Source: Paenibacillus algicola (GTDB lineage: Bacteria > Bacillota > Bacilli > Paenibacillales > Paenibacillaceae). Taken from it: a DNA stretch of 64,000 nucleotides. The first letter of the stretch is position 1. The number at the start of each line of letters is the position of its first letter. Shown here in pieces: positions 18,801 to 27,594 of the stretch. The notes under the pieces are model-generated. The model did no database searches. It was given only the letters and a program-made list of their open reading frames with translations, and was not told where the DNA came from. A program made the translations under genes and the position numbers. The DNA lies in assembly GCF_005577435.1 (NCBI RefSeq), contig NZ_CP040396.1, positions 3,476,501 through 3,540,500 of the forward strand, written 5' to 3'.

Positions 18801-20850
18801 ACATGGGTAACGCCCAGTCCTTTAATGAAGCTTCAACCCCTCCGCCTGTGATTTGTTTCCAGGTCCATTCTTTTTCTCCTAGAATGTATGGTATTACGAA
18901 ATCATATCCTTTTTTCAGATTGACTCCTTTTTCCGTCTCGTAGGTCCATAAGTCGACCTCTGTAAAGCGACGGCTCAAGTCAGCAAGTCTTACTAATGCC
19001 CATAGGTTGTTAACTGTGTAGCTAACGGATTTAGTCCTTTTTAATTCAAGCGGTTGGCTGCCATCCGGATCAATTTGTGCTTCTACACGCTTTGTCATAG
19101 CCTCTCTGATCTTGGCTTCAGCCTCATTTATCTTACCTAAGTAAATCATGAGACCTACCACTTGATAATCATAGTTGGAACCGTGATTATTCGTCGTGTT
19201 ATCTTCCGCGATCCCGAATTCACTTGTTGTTAACCACGTGTAATATTCGTTCAGCCATTTACCCATGACCGTCCGATCACTGTCACTCCACAAGTTGTTT
19301 TTCTCTAGCATTTGAATTGCTGTAATTACCTTACCGATATCTGTCCAATCGATCACAGCAAAATTTGTTCCATCTTCAGTACCTGGTCTAGCTTTACCAT
19401 AGTTAATATTAGGATTTACTTTTGTTTCTTCATTGATAAACCACACCTGAACAATTTCTTTGGCCTTATTTATATATGTTTGATCCTCTGTGAAGTAATA
19501 CGCCAAGGTTAAAGTGTCCAAAGATTTGAACATTTCCCTTAAGCGTTTCCAATCAGTATCAGGGCCTGCAGTTGTCGGATTGAATTCACCATCTTTATAA
19601 ATCCAAGGCAGCCCATCCTCTTTTGTAGGGTCTGGCCAAAAATATGACGCAATCGTATAATAATCATGAATGTCACCGCTTGCCGGAATAAGTGTTTTAT
19701 TCGTTACAGGATCAATTGCCTTTGCCAGCTCTGCATCTGCTTCAAGAACCAGAGTCTTGTAAGCCTCTACAAACGTATGATTATTTGCTTCAATTTCTCT
19801 TTTTGCCAGGTTTAGCCTTTCTTCGTTTACATAAATCAGATCAGTCTCACGTTCTTGTGTCACTTCTTCACCTAGGATGGTAAGATTAAATTCTTTTTGT
19901 GCACTTTTCCCATTCTGAGTTCCTGTTACAGTTAATTTAGCTTGCTGATTGTAATCTCCGCGAGTGATGTCTACAACTCCTGTTGTATTGTCAACAGTAG
20001 CTGATGCATGGTCAGAAGTCCAACTAAATACGGTGTTCCTTGTTCCTTTAATTGGTACGCTAAAATTCTGTACGATCCCCCACATATTAGCAATTGAAAT
20101 TTCATCCAAGTCCGCTTGTATATTGAATTCATCTGTATTCGGTACCGCAGCCGACGCTTTCATTGCGTACAATCTAATACCTACACCATATTTGGTTTTA
20201 TCAGCTAATGTCCAGTAAGCGCTATCCACTTGTCGCATATCCATACCATTCACAAGAGGATATTCTTTTAATTCCCCGCTGTTTATCCCCACATATATTT
20301 TATCTTCAACGGTATCCACAACGACCTTGGCCATCGCCTTCTCCTCTAGCACCACTGTACTAAGTGTCTCGTATGAGCTTCCGGTCTTTACCTTCACCTC
20401 GTTACCTTGGTGCTGCATAGATAGCACGGTGTTACTTGAACCTTGCGCACTCTTGGCTGCAAGGTTAAATTGAGCTCTACCTGCACCGCCATCTGTGCTG
20501 CTGTTTGCAAATTCAAGGTCTATTGTTACAATACCTGTTGCATCTTCACTAAACTGTCTTTTTAGTGCTTTACCACTGCTGTCCCCTTCCGAACGATACA
20601 ACTCCATATATTCATGGGTATACCCTTCACCATTTTTCACTGTCCAATCCATTGATAAATTACCCTGCACATCATTATAGCTCTCATCAAATAGCACCTG
20701 CGAAGAAACTTCTTCTGCACCATTCGAATCTTGAGATGTATTAGCATACACATAGCCATTGGGTGATAGAACTGAACTGATGCACACACACGACACCATC
20801 ATAACCGTCAATTTACTTTTGATACTTTTTAGCATTTTAGAGTTAGACAT
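15862..20850 (-). CDS. Giant SLH-anchored protein with two alginate-lyase-family domains
   Basis: 1662 residues, exported and held on the cell wall. Signal peptide 1-36; LamG/concanavalin-like region about 45-250; Ig-like domain about 255-335; first alginate-lyase-family (PF05426, PL38/PL5-like) domain 338-718; second copy 731-1111; Ig-like domain 1112-1215; linker domain to about 1470; three SLH repeats (about 1475, 1534 and 1605 onward). Both lyase copies keep the family start (HDYY-x-IA-x-x-x-WP) and the catalytic-type residues: NNHG or NNHA, then an Arg followed by Tyr in RTKSVSY. PL38 members, as I recall, act on glucuronan-like chains, which fits uronate-rich polymers. GGAGGG precedes ATG 20850. 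It lies between the sulfatase and the propeller lyase. Exact substrate unknown. Confidence 0.85.
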   Translation of the reverse strand: MSNSKMLKSIKSKLTVMMVSCVCISSVLSPNGYVYANTSQDSNGAEEVSSQVLFDESYNDVQGNLSMDWTVKNGEGYTHEYMELYRSEGDSSGKALKRQFSEDATGIVTIDLEFANSSTDGGAGRAQFNLAAKSAQGSSNTVLSMQHQGNEVKVKTGSSYETLSTVVLEEKAMAKVVVDTVEDKIYVGINSGELKEYPLVNGMDMRQVDSAYWTLADKTKYGVGIRLYAMKASAAVPNTDEFNIQADLDEISIANMWGIVQNFSVPIKGTRNTVFSWTSDHASATVDNTTGVVDITRGDYNQQAKLTVTGTQNGKSAQKEFNLTILGEEVTQERETDLIYVNEERLNLAKREIEANNHTFVEAYKTLVLEADAELAKAIDPVTNKTLIPASGDIHDYYTIASYFWPDPTKEDGLPWIYKDGEFNPTTAGPDTDWKRLREMFKSLDTLTLAYYFTEDQTYINKAKEIVQVWFINEETKVNPNINYGKARPGTEDGTNFAVIDWTDIGKVITAIQMLEKNNLWSDSDRTVMGKWLNEYYTWLTTSEFGIAEDNTTNNHGSNYDYQVVGLMIYLGKINEAEAKIREAMTKRVEAQIDPDGSQPLELKRTKSVSYTVNNLWALVRLADLSRRFTEVDLWTYETEKGVNLKKGYDFVIPYILGEKEWTWKQITGGGVEASLKDWALPMFSRSELMLGEKILPNELNGYHEFSYNDILVYAPLDIDENGAPTEKGLVYLNEERLNLAKREIEANNHTFVEAYKTLVLEADAELAKAIDPVTNKTLIPASGDIHDYYSIAPYWWPNPDTENGMPWIHKDGVLNPITRGSDTDFTRLREMFTSLNTLTLAYYFTEDQKYINKAKEIVQVWFINEETKVNPHVSFGQAIPGKVSGTMFGIIEWTDIGKVITTLQVLEKNQLLAESELASMKDWFNQYLIWLRTSEFGIGASTRTNNHATNYDYQVAGLMIYLGKVNEAEALIEETMIKRIEAHIAPDGSQPEELRRTKSVSYTVNNLWALVRLADLSRRFTNVDLWSYKSDEGVSLKSGYDFVIPYILGEKEWTWEQITGGGVEASLKDWALPMFSRSELMLGEKILPNELNGYHEFSYNDILVYAPLDYVAPIYEIATITDQSATALTQGYESGSQETVTIDVYNNGTRNLSNLKATITGTNFIITQPEGTLDSGAKTSFTVKAKDGLAAGTYTETITISADNLTDVTFNVTQVVSKAAVKPVDSSGGDNTGEPSAPTTSETTGDKAEILINGKIEHLGIAKTAQANGQTVTTIVMDEEKMKQRLEATPKGAVITIPVVTGSEVVIGELNGRMIKNMEAKKAIIELRTELATYTLPAQQIHINDVLERFGVNLALEDIRIKIVIATPTDDMVEVVENMATNRGFSMILPPVNFEVKAVYKDRTEEVSKFNSYVKRSIVIPEGIDPDRITTGLIVEMDGTVRHVPTKVVNKDDRFHVQIKSLTNSTYVVVENRQEFRDLENHWAKDTVNQMASRMIIQGTGHEMFSPDQEITRAEFAAILVKGLGVDLADRTGSFMDVKATDWNSSAINTAYSYNIINGFEDGTFRPNDKVTREQAMVILSRAMVITDLKSKSPTRATSAILSSFQDVSDASTWAMTGIAASVQAELITGRSSMKLVPKGFITRAEVAKMIERLLEKSDLI
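17521..18648. repeat. Tandem unit B of the duplicated lyase domain (encodes the second copy)
   Basis: Repeats 18697-19824 with a constant offset of 1176 bases (392 codons). The first 213 bases (17521-17733) match their partner with only about three differences. The last 137 bases (18512-18648) match exactly. The 778 bases between are clearly diverged. Confidence 0.9.
18697..19824. repeat. Tandem unit A of the duplicated lyase domain (encodes the first copy)
   Basis: Partner of 17521-18648 at an offset of 1176 bases; near-identical at both edges, diverged in the middle. This in-frame duplication produced the double-lyase protein. Confidence 0.9.
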
Positions 20851-20928
20851 AGATCATATTCCCTCCTCAGTTCGCTTAATCATGCTTTATTCATTTAACG
20901 TGTTAACGTATCTGTCATACTCCTTCCT

Positions 20929-22275
20929 TTACGGTATAATGGGCACGGTACCTGATTCGTCCGTTGCGTAACCCCAGAGATTGATGTAATGTTCTCCAGG
21001 TAAAAATTCGTCGTTACGCTTCTCCAGCATCCTCATAAGCAGGTCATCCAACTCTTTCTGTAAATGGACCATTTCTGGCACCCTGCATAAATTATAAAGC
21101 TGGTATGGGTCTAACGCATTATCGTACAGCAGCCATGGGCCACTCAGATCTCGCACGTACGTATACCGCTTCGTGCGGATTCCGCGATACTCGCGGCCAC
21201 CTAGGGAACGGCGGTACTCTCCAGCCGGATGAATACAAGCAATAAACGCCGCTTCCGCCGGGGCTGGCTCAGTTCCATACAAGAATGGTGCATAATTAAT
21301 ACCTTCGACGGTTGATGGAATCGCAATTCCACTTAAACCCAGCAATGTTGGCATAATATCCGGGCTATTGAATGGTTCTTTAATTCGTTTACATTCTCTT
21401 GAAAAAACCGATGGATAACGCAGCAAAAACGGCACTCGGATCGACTCGTCCCACGGTCGCTGCTTGCGTATATCTCCTTGTGAATAAATCATGTCCCCAT
21501 GGTCGGACGTGTAGACAAAGATCGTATCCTCATCCTTTCCCGTTTCCATCAGAGTCGTCAGCAGATCACCGACATATTCGTCGAGTGCAGAGATATGGGC
21601 GTAATAACCGGCCAAATCTCTGCGCGCGTCCAGTTCGGCTGTAGCAGGTACATTGTCGCGGAGCATGAGCTTCTCAGGCTCATACATTTCCCTGAACTGT
21701 TGTGGTGCAGTATGATATGGATTGTGCGGCGGCCCCCATGACAGCACCAGGAAAAAAGGCTTGTCGCTAGCCTGCCGTGCGCGGATATAGTTCTGCGCAT
21801 CACGTGTTTGAGCTTCTGCATCATAGCCCTTCCATTGCTGTTTAATATCCGTGTCCGCATAATAGAGCGAATGATTATAGTCGTGCGTACACTCCAGAAC
21901 CTTCCAGTAATCAAACCCCTGACGATCCTCTCCAGCGATATATTTGCTTCGACCACGACCATCGACATGCCATTTGCCTATATAGGCCGTATCGTAACCA
22001 GCGCATTTAAAGGCATCGGCACAGGACACCGCTTCATGATTAAGATGAACATCGTTAACGAACACCCCATGTGTCAGCGGGTAGCGTCCTGTTAAAAAAG
22101 TCGCCCTATATGGACTACAGCACGGGACATTAGCTACGGCAGTGTCTAGGCTGACGGACTCTCTTGCCAGTGCATCCAGATTCGGCGTCTTGACATCTGG
22201 ATTACCATTATATCCTGTTGCCTCCGCGCGGTGCTGATCACTAAATACATAGACAACATTAGGTTGCTCCTTCAT
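20929..22275 (-). CDS. Cytoplasmic type I sulfatase
   Basis: Sulfate-ester hydrolase of the formylglycine class. 448 residues, beginning NVVYVFSDQH, which supplies the first metal ligands. The sulfatase signature VPCCSPYRATFLTGRYP places the residue to be converted to formylglycine at Cys53 (CSPYR). HGD in the YTSDHGDM segment near residue 255 supplies further metal ligands. There is no signal peptide, so it should remove sulfate from imported oligosaccharides inside the cell. It starts at ATG 22275 with AAAGG upstream, 15 bases after the GH106-like gene. It needs a formylglycine-generating enzyme or radical-SAM maturase, and none is encoded in this window. Confidence 0.92.
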   Translation of the reverse strand: MKEQPNVVYVFSDQHRAEATGYNGNPDVKTPNLDALARESVSLDTAVANVPCCSPYRATFLTGRYPLTHGVFVNDVHLNHEAVSCADAFKCAGYDTAYIGKWHVDGRGRSKYIAGEDRQGFDYWKVLECTHDYNHSLYYADTDIKQQWKGYDAEAQTRDAQNYIRARQASDKPFFLVLSWGPPHNPYHTAPQQFREMYEPEKLMLRDNVPATAELDARRDLAGYYAHISALDEYVGDLLTTLMETGKDEDTIFVYTSDHGDMIYSQGDIRKQRPWDESIRVPFLLRYPSVFSRECKRIKEPFNSPDIMPTLLGLSGIAIPSTVEGINYAPFLYGTEPAPAEAAFIACIHPAGEYRRSLGGREYRGIRTKRYTYVRDLSGPWLLYDNALDPYQLYNLCRVPEMVHLQKELDDLLMRMLEKRNDEFLPGEHYINLWGYATDESGTVPIIP

Positions 22276-22290
22276 TAATTCACGCCTTTC

Positions 22291-24927
22291 CTAATCATTA
22301 ACATCTGAAGTTTTTAAAACTTTGCTATGACGAAGTATTACAGGTCCAATGAGTCCGGAAGGCTCTTGCTGCCTATATATGGAGAAGCGATCCCGTACTT
22401 GCTTCACAAGTGTATTCGTCACTTCTACGACTACTACGTTGCTCCCTGCTTGAAGAAAGCTAGTCACTTCAAAGAGGTAGGGAGGACAGATCCGGATTCC
22501 AGCATGATGTCCGTTGATCCAAAGTTCCACTGTTTCATAGGCAGCACCCAAGTCTAGCACCACTGTACCCGCGAAGTTTTCAAAGGCAATCATCGTTTCG
22601 TATCGAAAGGTACCGCTAAACCTTGGGAGATGCTCCGGAACCGCAAGGTTAATCAACTTTGGTAACGTGCAATATGGCTTGAAATGAGGGTATTGATTCG
22701 CTTCCGCTGTACTCACCTTCCACTCCGCTACAATCGTTTGATTTACTGCAGTTTCATGCCGTGGTCTAGGAGACAAGCTCCATTTCAAATCATCCAAGGA
22801 CTCATCCCAAAGGAAAACTTTAGACTCGTATGGCTCTAGATGTAATAGAATACGGCACCCATGTTCTGTTACATCACTCGGATATTTTCTGACCTCGTTG
22901 TCAAATGCATCATATTCATACACGACGCCGTTCAAATTGATGTTTACTTGATCATGAATGGCATCGTAAGGATGTTCATTAAACATCATGAGGAACCGAG
23001 CATTCTGTCTTTGATATAGGTATACCCTCAGATCTGGCTGAAATTTGTCCATTTTCAAATAAGAGGTGAAGCGCTGTTGAATCTGTTCTACGAGCAATTC
23101 TAGAGGTACCGTATATTGGTTCTCATGTTCTGCCATAGACTTAAGCACGCTGTGTACGTCTACTCCGTCGCTCGACCTTACTGGAAGATTCTCTACGAAG
23201 TAGATGGTCAGGCCCTCCTGCATCGCTTCATATAAAGAATGGAGTAACTGGCTTGGCAGTGCTTCCGCGTATGGAATAATAAGATAATGAAAACGTTCTT
23301 CGTTTATGATAAGCTGCTGGTCAGATATGATCATCCTATCTTGAAGTAGGTCGGCAGGTACGACATCACAATCGATCTGTCGCTCCAACAACTGCCGTAC
23401 CGGTCTCTGAAACAGCTGAGCTTCTCCAGACCATTCTGCTTCAGCATGGTACATCACGGCTGCGCTAGCAATATGCGTGCCTCCATTTAATAAATGAGAG
23501 AGACGATTTGTATATTCCATGAGCGTCTTCAAATAACGATATTGAGGGTTATTCCCTTGTGCGTAAAAATGCGGCGGACAATCATCATCCGGGAATGCCT
23601 TGGGCGAGAATGCATGCGGGATAAAATGATTGACTCCCCGGACAAGCATATGATCGGTGAGCCATTTCATCAGTTTCAATCCCTCTACCCATCCGTAGGC
23701 ACCGAAGATTTCGCAGATGGTTCTACCTTTCTTTTTAGCATCGAGATGGCCCAAAGAGGATGCCATCTTCGCCAAGCCATAGTGGTAAAACTCCCCGTCA
23801 CCTGCTCCAAGAGCGATACGGAAATCGTAGGTCATACCAGGAATAATTTGCTGCAGCACTACATCCACGCCAGACATATCCTGATCCCACAGCGCTCTGT
23901 AGAAATGTCCGACGCCTGCTCCCAGCCTAGCATGTGCATTATTATCCTCAATGACATGGCTGATATATTCCACACCCTTTGCTCGACACCAATCCGCTAA
24001 ACGCTTGGTAAAGCAAGTAGCATACCGCCTTGTAAGCGTATCCATATAATGATAACGAAAAGATGATGCTCTGCTTCCTGAGTTATACCATAATAGCGGC
24101 AGTTGGGTAATTAAGTCCTCACCCGGCAATTTCTGTTGTAACAGCGTAAGCATATCCGTGCACCATGGCAGTACCATAGGGGTCTTTCCAATGATAGCTT
24201 CCAAAGAGTTAATATTCCCAAATCTTGGCTCATCACTAAAAAAACCAGATAAGGTGTTTCCAAACTTATGCCGCAACCGTTCATAATGAGGCTCATAAAC
24301 GGTTTGTAACAGTACATCAACGGCTTCAGGTTCCAAAGGATTGAGATGATATTGTAGTCTTTCATGGCCCCCTTCGTTTGTCAGTTTGAGCATGAACACT
24401 CGCCAGTGACCTTCTGGTACATCCCAAAATAAGACTCCGTCACGAATAAAAACATTAAGGTTCATCAGTGAACCTAATTCTTCCGTTCCAGTCAAGCGTT
24501 CTGCTGCAACGATTCCCACCAGTTCTTCCCCGTCTAGAATATGTTCTCCTACCAACAGTGATGCTCCCTGCATCGATCCCACCACATCGATGTGATCCAC
24601 TCTTAGATATCGGTTCCTTAGATGCGGGAACTCATATTTCATTCGACCCGCCGCATAACCGGTTGGAAAATGTGAGTCATCGAATATCCACACTTTCATG
24701 TCTTGATTTTCTGCTTCTTCCATAATGATTTCCAAATCTCTCCACCAGCCAGATCCAACAAAATCTGGATGTGTTCTGGATTCAACACATACGGCCCGTA
24801 TCCCGCTCTCACGAATTTTTCTCAACTCTGTCCGTAATACTAATTCCTCCTGACCTTGCTGCCAGAAAAATGGTAGCACATAGTTCCCTTCTTCTCCGGA
24901 TAGGTTATCTATCAATTTCGCGTCCAT
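22291..24927 (-). CDS. GH106-like glycosidase (alpha-L-rhamnosidase family type), cytoplasmic
   Basis: 878 residues without a signal peptide. The N-terminal catalytic barrel opens NYVLPFFWQQGQEE, then RESGIRAVCVESR and KVWIFDDSHFPTGYAAG, the pattern of a large Paenibacillus-rich group related to GH106 alpha-L-rhamnosidases. FFSDEPRFG near residue 238 and HVIEDN near 332 carry likely catalytic acids. The C-terminal beta-sandwich ends with VELWINGHHAGI, the sugar-binding jelly roll of GH2/GH106 type. I start it at ATG 24927, right after AAAGGAGG, rather than at the ATG 12 codons earlier. It lies between the solute-binding protein and the sulfatase genes, so it probably trims imported oligosaccharides. 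The exact glycosidic bond is inferred. Confidence 0.75.
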   Translation of the reverse strand: MDAKLIDNLSGEEGNYVLPFFWQQGQEELVLRTELRKIRESGIRAVCVESRTHPDFVGSGWWRDLEIIMEEAENQDMKVWIFDDSHFPTGYAAGRMKYEFPHLRNRYLRVDHIDVVGSMQGASLLVGEHILDGEELVGIVAAERLTGTEELGSLMNLNVFIRDGVLFWDVPEGHWRVFMLKLTNEGGHERLQYHLNPLEPEAVDVLLQTVYEPHYERLRHKFGNTLSGFFSDEPRFGNINSLEAIIGKTPMVLPWCTDMLTLLQQKLPGEDLITQLPLLWYNSGSRASSFRYHYMDTLTRRYATCFTKRLADWCRAKGVEYISHVIEDNNAHARLGAGVGHFYRALWDQDMSGVDVVLQQIIPGMTYDFRIALGAGDGEFYHYGLAKMASSLGHLDAKKKGRTICEIFGAYGWVEGLKLMKWLTDHMLVRGVNHFIPHAFSPKAFPDDDCPPHFYAQGNNPQYRYLKTLMEYTNRLSHLLNGGTHIASAAVMYHAEAEWSGEAQLFQRPVRQLLERQIDCDVVPADLLQDRMIISDQQLIINEERFHYLIIPYAEALPSQLLHSLYEAMQEGLTIYFVENLPVRSSDGVDVHSVLKSMAEHENQYTVPLELLVEQIQQRFTSYLKMDKFQPDLRVYLYQRQNARFLMMFNEHPYDAIHDQVNINLNGVVYEYDAFDNEVRKYPSDVTEHGCRILLHLEPYESKVFLWDESLDDLKWSLSPRPRHETAVNQTIVAEWKVSTAEANQYPHFKPYCTLPKLINLAVPEHLPRFSGTFRYETMIAFENFAGTVVLDLGAAYETVELWINGHHAGIRICPPYLFEVTSFLQAGSNVVVVEVTNTLVKQVRDRFSIYRQQEPSGLIGPVILRHSKVLKTSDVND

Positions 24928-25055
24928 GTTTCCTCCTTTGCCGCCAATTTGATCTCGCATCATCGGAATTACGTATAATCCTTGTTATAAGACGTAGAGA
25001 TGTTTGCTTGTAAAGGAAGCCGCTTGCGCGGCCCCCTCGTTATATTGTTTTCCAT

Positions 25056-26606
25056 TTATTGTTTGCCGTTTTGCTGATACCATTCTGTCGCTTCCTTGAT
25101 CAGCTCATCGCCTCCACGTGCACGCCAGTTGTTAACGAATTCGTCAAAGTAGTCAAGAGGCTTTTCGCCCAGAACAATCCGTCCGGCAGTTTCAATAAAC
25201 ATAGTAGACGGTATCACATAATCGCCGATCTCCGGCTGATCGGATTTGAAGCTCGGTGCCCCCGCAGTCACATTAGTCGTGCCTTCCTTCTTCCCAATCT
25301 CATATACCTCCTTGATCTTCGCTACAGCTTGCTCGTCTCCGCTTAACACCAACTGAATTTCCTCGTTAAAACCTACCATGTTGAAGACGAGTGGACGCCA
25401 AAGTGCGGTTTTGTCATCCGTATCCTTCTGCTTGTTATAATCGATCTTGCCGTTATCCTTGGTAACCGTTATACCCGGTACCCCGAATTGAACGAACTCT
25501 TGACCTTCCTCAGTTACAAGCCAATCGAACAGTCTCACTGCAGCAGCAGGGTCTTTACTTGACTTTGTAATTGAGAACGCTTTATTGTGAGGGCTCTTAT
25601 TAAAGCCTGATTCTTTGACACCCGGGGCTTTGGGTGTAGGAATTGCAATAACCTCAGGATTGCCATTCGGAAGCGATTTGTTCAAGCGTTCCTGCCAATC
25701 CCAAGCGAGATTTGGAGCATGAACCCATGCGCCCACAAGATCACTTTGAATCTTTTGCTCCCATACATTTCGTTTGTTGGACATGAATTCGCTGTCGATA
25801 AGCTTCTCTTCCATCATCTTTTTCACGATGCCAAGCGCCGGCTTCATATTCTTACTTACATACTGCGGGATAACCTCGTTATTTTCGATCGTTCCTCCGT
25901 ACAAGTTTACACCATACATGCTCAGCACATTATCTAACCAGGTGAAATTCTCACGGGCAGAGAATGGTATTTCATCCTGTATGCCATTACCGTTCGGATC
26001 CTTGTCGCGGAATGCGCGAAGCATATCCAGAAACTCGGCATCTGTCTTTGGAGCTTCCTTTATACCTACCTTGTCCATCCAGTCCTTACGAACGAAGAGC
26101 ACTCTTGCTACCGGACTGTCACCCAGCGGAGCTTCGGGAATCGCCAGAATCTTGCCATCCCGTGTGACTGCATCCCATGCATCTTGTGAAATTACCTTTT
26201 TTAAATTAGGTCCATGCTCTTCAATAAGATCATTGAGTGGCAAGAGCTGATCGTTATCTGCTAGCTCTGCATTTATTCCCCACCCCTGCACAATGTCAGG
26301 GATCTCGCCGCTCGCAAATTTGACACTCAATTGATTCCGGTATTGACTGTTTGGAATGAAGGTAATATTCAGGTCCGTATTCGTCTTCTCAGCCAAATAC
26401 TTCACTGTAGGATCGTCCATGGACTCGCCCCCCGGCACAGGCTGGCCTGCGTCTGATGCAAACATTGAAATTTTTGCAGGTCCCTTCACTTCTGTACTCG
26501 TCCCTGAGCCTTCTGAATTTTCGGTCTTTGCTGTAGAGCATCCAGCTGTAGAAACAGCTAAGGCAAGCGTTAGAGTAATCCCGAGCCATTTTCGCTTGAT
26601 TGACAT
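25056..26606 (-). CDS. Sugar ABC transporter solute-binding lipoprotein (LplA/YtcQ type)
   Basis: Captures extracellular oligosaccharide and delivers it to the permease pair encoded just upstream. 516 residues with a lipoprotein signal peptide and lipobox STAGC (lipidated Cys23), a Ser/Gly/Glu linker to about 40, then a family-1 binding fold typical of the long LplA group (PGGESMDDPTVKYLAEKTN near 59-77, DWMDKVG near 175). GGGGGT lies before ATG 26606. Gene order lplB-lplC-lplA is the usual one for complex plant and algal polysaccharide uptake in Paenibacillus. No ATPase gene accompanies it, so a shared MsmX-type ATPase is expected. The ligand is probably the lyase product of this locus. Confidence 0.93.
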   Translation of the reverse strand: MSIKRKWLGITLTLALAVSTAGCSTAKTENSEGSGTSTEVKGPAKISMFASDAGQPVPGGESMDDPTVKYLAEKTNTDLNITFIPNSQYRNQLSVKFASGEIPDIVQGWGINAELADNDQLLPLNDLIEEHGPNLKKVISQDAWDAVTRDGKILAIPEAPLGDSPVARVLFVRKDWMDKVGIKEAPKTDAEFLDMLRAFRDKDPNGNGIQDEIPFSARENFTWLDNVLSMYGVNLYGGTIENNEVIPQYVSKNMKPALGIVKKMMEEKLIDSEFMSNKRNVWEQKIQSDLVGAWVHAPNLAWDWQERLNKSLPNGNPEVIAIPTPKAPGVKESGFNKSPHNKAFSITKSSKDPAAAVRLFDWLVTEEGQEFVQFGVPGITVTKDNGKIDYNKQKDTDDKTALWRPLVFNMVGFNEEIQLVLSGDEQAVAKIKEVYEIGKKEGTTNVTAGAPSFKSDQPEIGDYVIPSTMFIETAGRIVLGEKPLDYFDEFVNNWRARGGDELIKEATEWYQQNGKQ

Positions 26607-26696
26607 TGTTGTACCCCCTATTTTTAGTTTTATTTGGCATTACAGGATATCATATATGACATCCTTGATATATGAAGGCTTATTGCCTGCATAGCT

Positions 26697-27575
26697 TTAC
26701 TCTTTAACTGAGCCTAATGTGGCACCTTTTACAAAGTGCTTCTGGAGAAATGGATACAGCACCACGATCGGCAATGTAGCCAGTACAATCGTCGCCATCT
26801 CCAGCGCCTGCGGCAGCATGTTTGAAGATTCAGCCGCAGCGGCACTAGCCATATCATTGTTGGAGCCTAAAGAGATGAGATTATATAGATATACCTGCAG
26901 CGTCTGCATGTCCCTGTCATTGATATATAACAGCGGTGTAAAATAATTGTTCCAATGACCTACAGCATAGAAGAGCAGCAAAGTAACCAGAATCGGCTTT
27001 GAAAGCGGTGTTACAATACTCCACACGATGCGATAATCGTTCATCCCGTCTACTTTGGCCGCATCAAACATCTCTTCAGGAAGACCACGAAAGAAAGTAA
27101 TGCACAACATCATATTGAATGCACTAATAGCCGTAGGAACGATCAGAGCCCATATTGTATTCAGCATACCAAACTCTTTAACGACCAGATACATCGGAAT
27201 CATGGGCGCGTGGAAGATCATCGTAAACACAATGAACAGCAAAATCGGGCGGCGCCCCCGAAGGTACGGCTTCGACAAAGGGTATGAGCCGATAATGGTC
27301 AACACCATGTTCAGTAATGTACCCAGTACTACAACCCTAATCGTGAGCCAGCCCGCCTCCCAGAAAGCCTTAGTTTGCGTAACCAGCTTATAATGGTCCA
27401 AAGTTGGCTCGACCGGCCACAGTGTTACCCGGGAGTGGATAATTGCATTGGCTGAGCTGAAGGAGCCGGCCACCACATGAAGCAACGGGATAATGGCCGC
27501 TAAGCTTAACAAGCTCAGCAGAATGATGTTCATCGTATCAAACAGCTTCTCGCCTGTTGATTTTCGTATTTCCAT
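26697..27575 (-). CDS. Sugar ABC transporter permease (LplC/YtcP type)
   Basis: One of two channel subunits for oligosaccharide uptake. 292 residues, six hydrophobic helices beginning at about residue 13, and the cytoplasmic EAA loop FDAAKVDGMNDYRIVWSIV near 187-205 that contacts the ATPase. It ends FVKGATLGSVKE, the closing sequence of this permease group. AAGGAGG precedes ATG 27575, and it lies 19 bases after the partner permease gene. The binding-protein gene follows after 90 bases. Confidence 0.95.
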   Translation of the reverse strand: MEIRKSTGEKLFDTMNIILLSLLSLAAIIPLLHVVAGSFSSANAIIHSRVTLWPVEPTLDHYKLVTQTKAFWEAGWLTIRVVVLGTLLNMVLTIIGSYPLSKPYLRGRRPILLFIVFTMIFHAPMIPMYLVVKEFGMLNTIWALIVPTAISAFNMMLCITFFRGLPEEMFDAAKVDGMNDYRIVWSIVTPLSKPILVTLLLFYAVGHWNNYFTPLLYINDRDMQTLQVYLYNLISLGSNNDMASAAAAESSNMLPQALEMATIVLATLPIVVLYPFLQKHFVKGATLGSVKE

Positions 27576-27594
27576 TCGTTGTCGCCTCCTTCTC

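Noticed and set aside
17521..19824. Long near-identical blocks suggesting a mobile element or CRISPR-like repeat
   Set aside because: The repeats are in frame inside one gene, exactly 392 codons apart, and encode a duplicated enzyme domain.
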